In this document: in pieces, positions 18,425 through 25,906 of the stretch
How the letters are laid out: the number at the start of each line of letters is the position of its first letter
Position numbering within the stretch: position 1 is the first letter of the stretch
Assembly (NCBI RefSeq): GCF_000003815.2
Contig: NC_049990.1
Coordinates: 19,226,041-19,251,946, forward strand
Direction of reading: 5' to 3'
DNA length: 25,906 nucleotides
From: Branchiostoma floridae
Taxonomy: Eukaryota > Chordata > Leptocardii > Amphioxiformes > Branchiostomatidae
Made by a program: the position numbers and the translations under genes
The notes under the pieces: model-generated
What the model was told of the DNA's origin: nothing
What the model saw: the letters and a program-made list of their open reading frames with translations, nothing else
The model's database searches: none

Positions 18425-18961
18425 ATCATTCATGCCATACATCTCGATTGTTCGTAGGAGAATAGCCATTTCTAAAAAAAAAATCCAATGGCGTAGAACT
18501 ATGTCTTCTGGACAAAGTGTATGATCTTATCATTTCTTAGCCTCACAATATTGGTTTAACTACCAACCTCAATTCCAGCGTACAACTATAGAAACCAAGG
18601 TGGTGCAATGCAACAATTATTCAGCATAGTATAATACTTACTGCAGTAGAAGACAATTTGTGTAGTCATATAGATGATATTAAGTCAGTAAGTTATCATA
18701 TGTTTGAATACACTGGCACGTTATACATATAGCCATAACACTGTGGCTGCTATAGATTATTACTGTGCTGATCACGGATATATATGGTGTAGCCATTCAC
18801 AACAATCAGCAGTATGTGAAAGAGAGTCGATACAAATATAATTTGTGAAAATGCACTAGATGAAACGCACGATTAAACAATTGGGATTCAAGTTACAGTA
18901 ACTTTTTGTTGTCAGAAATTGTTGGGAAAAAGTATGTGTTGTGTCAGGATTGGTAACCTAT

Positions 18962-19599
18962 CTATATCACCTTAGTGATTATAACATATCCCGGCCCGTC
19001 ATTGGTCCCTCCCTCACCGCTAGTGTCTGATCCGGAGTTATAGGAGCCACCTCCACCCCCACAGGAACCATAATAATAATTATCCCCCCTCCCTCCTCCT
19101 GAGTACCCACCCCCTCCTCCTCCTCCACCTCCTTGACCATGACTTCCACCTCCTCCTCCGAACCCACCCTCTGCGTTGTTGTACACCCCCCTCCCACCGA
19201 CTCCACCGTTCACGAAAGCTCTCCCACCCTCACCCCCTCCAGCCCCATTGGTGCCACCAAAGTAATCTTTCCCGCTCGCGCCGTCCGTTAGGAGCCCCCC
19301 GCCTCCCCCACCTACACAGTCGGCATCCCCTTGTCTGGCGCCTTTCCCGTCAGAACCTCCTGCAAAATTAGCACCACCTGAGCTGTACTGCCCTGCTGTT
19401 ACGGTAGTACCGTCACTGTTAGGGTTCCTACCAGGCATCCTATAACCTCCCCCCGCACCCCCCGCCACGATTAGCGGCGTGTTGTCCGTCTTGGTGACGA
19501 AGGTTCCGCCTCCACCACCGACCGCACAGCTGGACTTGGTCTCCCCAAGGACGTTGGTCTCCCCTCCTTCTTGGCCAACAAGTATCTTCAATATATCAC
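18962..19599 (-). CDS. Glycine-rich domain exon of TRIM copy 4
   Basis: A 638-base terminal exon, acceptor ATTCTAG, stop TAG at 18962-18964. It begins GDILKILVGQEGGE and shares GGGGGTFVTKTDNTPLIVAG, GGGGGGLLTDGASGK, RAFVNGGVGGRGV and GGGGGSYNSGSDTSGE with copy 2. Differences include RMPG for LLKK, DYFGGTNGAG for VHFGGTDGNY, SHGQG for SYGWG and DNYYYGSC for DNSRGAC, the last with one extra codon. Three cysteines occur. Confidence 0.85.
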
Positions 19600-22500
19600 C
19601 TAGAATTGGCATCAAGACAATTATAAATACATGCAGACATATCACAATTACCTAATGTATTCTTTTTTAAATGCTCTGCACGTGACAACATACGTGATCG
19701 CGATTTGTTGTAACTGTCATAATGTCACCGAGAACCAAAATATACGTTGATGAAATGTCATTTGTCATATGCCTTCGGGATATCAAGTGGGAAGGAATTA
19801 TCTGGCCATTTAATTGATTCGATGAAGTACTAGACTAAGTTTAGACACCCTTGTAGAACATAGCTCAAAACGAGTTAAGTATTATAATTTCCCCCAATGG
19901 TTATGGAAATAAGGTCGCCATTTGCATATGTTGTACCAGTTGATCATCTTCTCTGCTCAAATATATTAAGTTTTTGAAAGTATGAAAGTCGTATCTTAAC
20001 AAATAAGGGTATTATAACCATGTTATTGTGAAACTGATTTGCACGATTTATGTCCAATAATGTTCACCTTCACATGGAACCATAAATTATCATGCTGAAA
20101 GTATGAAATTCCCATCATCAACTATTAAGAAATTATCATATTTTCTCCTTACTTATACATCACACCCGAAAAGCCACGTACTGAGTCGAACGTGTTTAGA
20201 ACAGTTTTTCTTTGCAGTTCGAATTGCTCCGCGGTCCTTAGCAACGCTGCTGAGGAAAAAATGGTCGCGCGTCAGGTGGTTGAAATTTCATCCGAGGTTC
20301 ACAGCTGCTTTAGACCTGATTGACGGCCTTCTTAAAACAATTGCGTTGTATGTACCAGAGAAGGATACCATGTAATATCGATATGATCCATTTTTTGTGG
20401 GGTTTTTACAACTATTATATCTGGTTTCATGATCACATCTATTACACGGTGAAAATAGCAAAATGGCGGTGCCATACTGAGCAAGATTTTCGACGAACTT
20501 TAATTTCGGGGCATTTGCGTTTCGCCCTCGATTCTGTCTACAATGACTAGTGAACTAGAATTGTGGAAACTTCGACTTTATTTCTTGTGAAAATCTTGTT
20601 GGTTTGAAATCTGGGAAGGTTTGTATTTCCATGTCTACTGAGGTCACCTTCTCGACTATTTTACGCCCAAATGTTGCAAGTCGTTGGTTTGGTTGATTCG
20701 AGTGCAGATGACATTTGAAAACAACTTACGGTACCAGTATACCTCTCATGTATTATCAAATGATACATAAAAAGATAAGTAAAGACGGGCTGAATTAACA
20801 AATGTTATCTTAGTTTTACGATAACTAGTATGTTAATACAGTGGTGCGGGTCTGGCATGCGCTCTGTGGAAAGGGCGGCGCTTACGCATTCTATTTCGGA
20901 CACCACTGATGAGGTGGCGTCGCGCGATTCGTATTTAAGCGGATTTTGTCCTCGAAATTGAATACATGCCATATACCACCTGGAAATGGAGAATTTGACC
21001 TATTTTACTCACTAGACTGCTTTTTGTTTTTAAACCTCCTGGTAGGTAAAACGCGATAACTAGTATGTTAATACAGTGGTGCGGGTCTGGCATGCGCTCT
21101 GCGGAAAGGGCGGCGCTTACGCATTCTATTTCGGACACCTCTGATGAGGTGGCGTCGCGCGATTCGTATTTAAGCGGATTTTGTCCTCGAAATTGAATAC
21201 ATGCCATATACCACCTGGAAATGGAGAATTTGGCCTATTTTACTCACTAGACTGCTTTTTGTTTTTAAACCTCCTAGTAGGTAAAACGCGATTGGGAATT
21301 AGCACTAAAATCAACTGATTTTAGGTCATATCATCAAATGGGTACAGGTAAAAGTCCACGTGAAAACATCCATATGAGTAACATGGGAAGCTTAGAAATT
21401 GCAAATGTGATGAAATGTTGATTGTATAGTAAGTTTTCTAGTAAGTAGCACCGACGCCCGGGGGCCATAGAACCCAAATCTGCCTCAGAACGGCGTGGGG
21501 TTCACTGCGACAGTCAGTCAGAAGTTTTGAAGTTAGATCTGCATAAATTCGTATCGGTATATTGACTTGAAACTCAGAACTCACAAACAAGGGGCCACCG
21601 TTAACAAAATTTCGGCCATAACTTTGAGACGTCTGGAGCGAGGACCTTTCCATGGTAGATATGTACCTAAAAGTCAAACCGGGTGCGTTCTATTCTGGAA
21701 TCAAAATCATGGCATGACTTTGCGGAATTACGAGGCATTTGCGTTTCGCCCTCGAAATCGATAATAAGTCATAAACCGACAGAAAGTAGAATCGTTGATC
21801 TTTCATACACATTTAATTCGTGTAGGTTTGAAATCTTCACCATGGTAAAAACAAGAGGGGAAATAACACGAAAATCATCTGTTTTCGGGTCCTAATGTTG
21901 ACGGGAAAGCGATAAAACAGCGACTGAAAAATTTATAACAGTACAAAATGAAGCTAAAATATTATTTATTGTAACTTACTTGAAATTAAGAAGATAGGGG
22001 ACTAAATACTGCAGTGACAAGCTTTCTTGTCAGGCGTGTTGACGCCCGGAGTCATGGAACGGACTACTTTCTCTCGTGGAAGGAAAACAGAAACGCATAG
22101 AACTCTCGGCGTGGCTTTTCGGCCGAGCTCAGATAAGGTCTTCATTAGCTTTTTATTTGCATGATAAGTATTTCATTATGTGCACATAACTTAGACTATC
22201 TACATACAAAATGTGACAATCGGTGAACACACTCTTGAGCTATTCTCGCCCAATATTTGAACCAAAATCGGCGCCTTCAGTTAAAAAAACTCTAAGGGGC
22301 CCAAACCTACAGCAGTTTCTGTCCCAAGAGCTGTCTACCACTCAAATTCACCACCACAGCATGTCCAGAACACTAGATGTTAAAAACGGAAGTTCCACTG
22401 CAGTACCTTAAAACGACGCTAGGCTCAATTATTGAACTTTACCTTCGTATTCCTGACCCCTTCTCACCTACTAAATCTCATCAGCATCCAACCAAGACTC

Positions 22501-24871
22501 AAGTTATGCTGTTCACAGACGGACGCACGCACAGTCAAACGCGACCAAAATTTAAATGTCTTGGTGAAGGTAATAAATCAAGGAACATGGACAAATCATC
22601 TAAAGATTCGTTTCAGATAGCATGCCAACAGCTTTCTTTTATCAGCCACTCCGTAGAAAAGTCATCTAAATGAGTATTTGACGTATAGCTCAGTTGAATC
22701 GCACAAATGGGCTACGGTGTTTATACATTATACATGGTCTCCCTCTTTTAATTGAATGACTTAACGTAAGTGCCGCGGCCGGTGGCCAAGTCCCCATTAA
22801 GTGTCGTTGTCTCTTAACAGCCAGTTGAAGCAGAAACTAATCGTCAATTTAGAAATTAAAGTGTGGGGAGTGATTGTGCATAGTACAATACGGTGATCAT
22901 CAGGAACCCTACCTTTCTGCAGTTGAAAGGTCCCCCTGACTACCGCACCGCGCCCTCTGGCGGACTTGGGGTCTTGCACACCCCAACCGGCGGCAGAACC
23001 TTGGAAGTACAAATACCTATCTAAATTCTATAGAAGACAATGCCAAATATGGTATTTTCAAAGTAATCGTGCTGTACTTAAGCTAAACAAATTAAGTAGA
23101 TCTTTGAACTCATCAAACTCTTTCATCAACCCACCTGCCGCCTCTACCCAGTACTTCCCGGTGTCTGGTACAGTGAAGTACTGAATCCCGTCCTTCAGCT
23201 GCACCAGCCCCTCGTGATCCTGTCCGCGGTAGTGGGTCCCCAGGCTGGTCGGGCCCAGACGGCCGGTGGTACCGAGGGTCGTGAAACGGGCAGTGCGGAA
23301 ACCTGAATTTTATTGGTACAAATATTCATGGACCAATCCTGATCGAACGCCATATCGACCAACTAGAACCAGGTAGAACCCCAATTCTATTTCGAACATG
23401 ATCTATTTCGTCATAAAATGACGTCATATGTATTTTAGCTATCACTTTCAATCCGCCATCTTGGATCATCAACCTTTATGTCTTCAGATACATTGTCAAC
23501 GTATAACCCTAAAATCACATGAAAACGGATTAAAAACGTTAATATGAATGTTTCTTCTGTATGAAAATACAAAGTAGCGATGCAATCCGAGTTTTTATCA
23601 TGATATAGAATGAATATGTATGTATGTGTATGTAGTCGGCCAGCTTGGATTTCGACCAATTACGTCATCACATTAGCATAAATTTTGAATATCTAATTAT
23701 GAATGTTACATAGGGTGTGTCATTTTAGTAATGACTCTAGCAGATGTATACCTTAGTATGACTTGTGAATCTTACCCTGCGTTGTTTTTACCTCTCCCAG
23801 GCGAAGCTTAACCATGTATGACGAATCGTCCTGCACAAAAGCAATGTAAGCCTTTGCAGGTAACTCCTCTAAAATGTCGGCAAGTTCTACCTGTAACAGT
23901 TTCTTTAGTCTACTGTTCACGTCTGTACTGACCGCCATGATGTCAAACTCTGACCCGTGTTCCACGATGTTCCGTCCGAACTCTGCCGCGCTCTCTAACG
24001 CCACAGTCGCCGTTTCTATCTCTTCTATAATGGTGGAGAACTCCTTACTCCGGGTCTGACTCGCCGTGTTAACACAGTCCAATAACTCGGCCTCTTGTTG
24101 ATTGACAAGAGATACTAACTCCTTCCTAATTTGCTCTGCCTTCTTCTTGATCGATTTAACAGTTTCGGTCACATTTTTCTCCAGCTCGGTCTGCTGTGTC
24201 AGTGCCTGTTGGTCAGCATTCTTAAGATCCACCATCTTCTTCTCTGTTTTAGCAAGAAGAGCGAGTATGTCATATTTTGCCTTCACGGCTGTGTCGGTGA
24301 AATACTCGTACTTATGGTCCTTGTGGGACAGAACGGTGCATACCTGACAAATAGCCTCGCTACAGTCGATGCAAAAAAGCTTCAGGGTCTCCTGTGAGTG
24401 GATCCTACACGGTGGCAGGGGACGAGGCTTGATCTTAACGGTGTCGGAATCGGCCTTGAGGAATCTGGTCACTGCTATACGGCGGTGGATTGCTACACAT
24501 TCGTCACATAAAAAGAAGCCACATTCCGTACAGAAGGACTCCGCTCCTGACTTGGTCTCACAGCTCCCACAAACCAGACTCTCTCCTTCATTAGTCAGCT
24601 TCTTGTGGACGTCAACAGTGTCCTTCAGGCTCTCCACAAAGAAATTATCTTTCAGTTCTGCGACCCCACGACCCGGAAGTAAAGTCTTGCTGCGACAGGT
24701 GGGGCAATCTAACTCACTTTTGACCTTTCGTTTCTTCAAAAGTTCTTCAAGACACTGCAGGCAGAAGGAATGAAGACAAGACAGTACCTTAGGCCGGCGG
24801 TAGGGCTGCAGGCAGATCTGACACTCGAGAAAGTCTTCTGAGAGCCGATTCAGAAGTTTGGATTCCGCCAT
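18962..24871 (-). CDS. TRIM copy 4: RING-B-box-B-box-coiled coil fused to an ALK/LTK-type TNF-like/glycine-rich domain (4 exons)
   Basis: Exons 24871-23776, 23302-23135, 22999-22913 and 19599-18962 join in frame to 662 residues, again with only phase 1 junctions. The layout equals that of copy 2 except that the 42-base mini-exon is absent. RING and B-box2 ligands are intact. B-box1 is altered: after IHRR the sequence reads IAVTRFLKADSD, eight residues shorter than in the other copies, so the GHQVIG segment with the last histidine ligand is gone. The TNF-like part has GRLGP and FTVPDTGKYWVEAAG; the glycine-rich part starts LKILVGQEGG. A cytosolic E3 ligase with an ALK-type recognition domain is inferred. 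The 3.3-kb last intron and the AAG acceptor at 23000 are the weaker points of the model. Confidence 0.8.
19600..22912 (-). other. Large intron of TRIM copy 4
   Basis: The intron holds a recent 235-base tandem duplication (20819-21290) and dispersed related scraps sharing GCATTTGCGTTTCGCCCTCG (near 20511 and 21731). Beyond these I see no coding signal. Confidence 0.6.
20819..21290. repeat. Recent tandem duplication, 235-base unit x2
   Basis: The unit starting CGATAACTAGTATGTTAATA at 20819 repeats at 21054 with about four base differences. The minus-strand open frame at 20935-21207 is a by-product of the two copies, since its two ends encode the same peptide words (QFRGQNPLK and SISRTKSA from different frames). 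Confidence 0.95.
22913..22999 (-). CDS. 87-base exon linking TNF-like and glycine-rich parts (TRIM copy 4)
   Basis: Encodes GSAAGWGVQDPKSARGRG followed by AVVRGTFQLQK, phase 1 at both ends. Donor AAAG|GTAGGG is acceptable; the acceptor is TTCCAAG, a permitted but less usual AAG site. Same length as 12031-12117. Confidence 0.78.
23135..23302 (-). CDS. TNF-like exon of TRIM copy 4
   Basis: A 168-base phase 1-1 exon with acceptor ATTCAG and donor GCAG|GTGGGT. The first 42 codons are protein-identical to copies 2 and 3; the last segment reads FTVPDTGKYWVEAAG in place of FTVPHTGQYRIEAAG in copy 2. No cysteine. Confidence 0.85.
23303..23775 (-). other. Intron 1 of TRIM copy 4
   Basis: No mini-exon like 12676-12717 is found. 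The 5' end stays open for about eight codons after the donor (GKIHKSY then stop), as in copies 2 and 3. Nothing else recognised. Confidence 0.6.
23776..24871 (-). CDS. RING/B-box/coiled-coil exon of TRIM copy 4
   Basis: A 1096-base exon, ATG at 24871, donor CAGG|GTAAGAT, 365 residues plus one base. Relative to copy 2 it lacks 24 bases near 24460, removing eight residues at the end of B-box1. The RING, B-box2 (PPCRIHSQETLKLFCIDC to HKDH) and coiled coil are otherwise normal. Confidence 0.92.
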
Positions 24872-25906
24872 GTTGAAAAGTTCGAGAGGGTTGAATGTCC
24901 AACAGAAGACTGATAAATGAAATCTTATATGTCGAAGACAGTCCAGAAAACGGGAAGATTGTTATCTTAAACCGTTACTAAACCTGGAGGTTAAAGGTGT
25001 GAGCAGACGTCGGAGGGACCGGGTTGTCTAATTGTTACGGTGCCTGAAAATGACGAGCTGACAAATATGGCGTTATCCTGATGCGCGTCATGTGATGAGG
25101 TGGCGTACCGTAAATCAACGAAAATTTTGCTCCACTTTAAGTGACACTATTCGAAGAGCACATGATAAATATTTACCAAACACACCGCAAAATTCGTGGC
25201 GATACTGTATTGACGTACGTTTACATTGCTTGCCCTAAGCAAACAGGACAAAGTACACTCGGTTGCAAAATATCCACAAGAAATCATCTTAAGTAGCAAA
25301 AATATCAGATATGACTGATATTCTGAAGACATATCAAAACCATGTAGCTGTAACATTAAAATATTACATTTAAAGCATTGTGTACTGTACAAATCATTAA
25401 AAACATTTTAGACCACATCAGAATTCAGGCATGTAAACCAACAATCATGAATGTTCGAACGCAGCACGTATTAGTTGACACAGTGACCATGGTTCGTCGG
25501 TGCATAAAAATTGCAACGTTCTGCTACTGGCACCTTGTTCAATAATGTCCTATGAGTTGTGCTTATTAATAGGATTGATGTGAGAACCTTCCTGTAGTGC
25601 TAATCTTTACCCTTTACTGTGTATGCTACCTTATGTCTATGTCGCAGACAATACATAGCCTCTACCAGGCTCAGCGGATCGGTGGTCTAATAGTAGAAAT
25701 TGGACAAATAAATTCAATAGTACGACAGGGGAGTCGGCCGGCCAGAGAACTTATTTCCTCACCGCCGGCCAATTAACTCCTAGGCCAATTAACTTCTACA
25801 AGGTTTCTATTCCTAACTAGGCCAAAGTTCGATAGGGGATCCCCTATTTCTATAAGGCCAGGAGGAAGTCTGGCCGGCCAGGCGGGAGTCTGGTAGAGAC
25901 TAGACA
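24872..25906. other. Upstream flank of TRIM copy 4 and start of the next array unit
   Basis: No gene. 24872-25470 matches the flank of copy 2, including the block at 25104-25186. From about 25613 to the end, the sequence matches the GGCC-rich spacer module at 7665-7945, which implies that a further array unit lies beyond the right edge. Confidence 0.65.
25104..25186 (-). promoter_or_regulatory. Conserved upstream block of TRIM copy 4
   Basis: Counterpart of 14442-14524, at nearly the same distance from its start codon (about 233-315 bases). Confidence 0.4.

Larger units (their letters stand above)
17353..18961. other. Upstream flank of TRIM copy 3 and downstream flank of TRIM copy 4, with gap
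   Basis: 17353-17720 resembles the flank of copy 1 (612-1000). After the gap, 18079-18240 resembles 25441-25600. From about 18285, the sequence resembles 7950-8230. The GGCC module expected at about 18260 is missing. No gene is seen. Confidence 0.6.

Noticed and set aside
18962-19599. Glycine-rich exon as a cell-wall or silk-type structural protein
   Set aside because: The specific words LKILVGQEG and TDNTPLIVAG and the upstream TNF-like exons match the ALK/LTK ectodomain better than simple glycine repeats.
20935-21207. 90-codon minus-strand frame
   Set aside because: It spans the junction of the 235-base duplication and contains duplicated nucleotide words, so it is a repeat by-product.
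24369-24773. 134-codon plus-strand open frame
   Set aside because: It is antisense to the TRIM copy 4 exon; the same antisense frame recurs in every TRIM copy simply because the exons are homologous.

Overview
The window looks like chordate genomic DNA of amphioxus type (Branchiostoma). The evidence is intron-containing genes, a locally expanded TRIM family, a single-pass NHL-repeat protein with a tyrosine-motif tail, a tRNA-derived SINE, many microsatellites and two assembly gaps (5566-5906 and 17767-18002). The species call is an inference from gene content. Every supportable gene is on the minus strand.

Layout, low to high coordinate: (1) 1-611, the 5' part of a TRIM gene (copy 1), cut by the window edge. 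(2) 1793-5209, a four-exon gene for a membrane protein with a cytoplasmic tyrosine-motif tail, one TM helix, a short stalk and an NHL beta-propeller. (3) 5210-9285, no gene; microsatellite, gap, palindromic repeats and a module repeated at the right end. (4) 9286-14197, TRIM copy 2, a five-exon gene. (5) 14811-17352, TRIM copy 3, truncated. (6) 18962-24871, TRIM copy 4, a four-exon gene. (7) 24872-25906, upstream flank of copy 4 running into the module also seen at 7665-7945.

The central observation is the architecture of copies 2 and 4. A large first exon encodes RING, B-box1, B-box2 and coiled coil. It is followed by small exons that together match the TNF-like plus glycine-rich ligand-binding region of ALK/LTK receptor tyrosine kinases (a GRxGP motif, a TVPxTGxYxxEAAG strand, an ILVGQEG-type motif, then long polyglycine runs). 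No signal peptide, TM segment or kinase is present. All internal junctions are phase 1, and the joined models keep frame exactly (678 and 662 residues). The genes therefore appear to encode cytosolic TRIM E3 ligases with an ALK-type glycine-rich sensor in place of SPRY or NHL.

The four TRIM copies form a tandem array. Copies 1 and 3 resemble each other, as do 2 and 4. Copies 1 and 3 share a 526-bp identical stretch with diverged flanks, indicating recent gene conversion. The TNF-like exon differs only at synonymous sites over about 125 bp in all three copies, whereas the glycine-rich exons differ mainly in short loops between conserved glycine runs. Copy 3 ends early inside the TNF-like exon, and copy 4 has lost a B-box1 zinc ligand. 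Together this suggests a birth-and-death recognition family.
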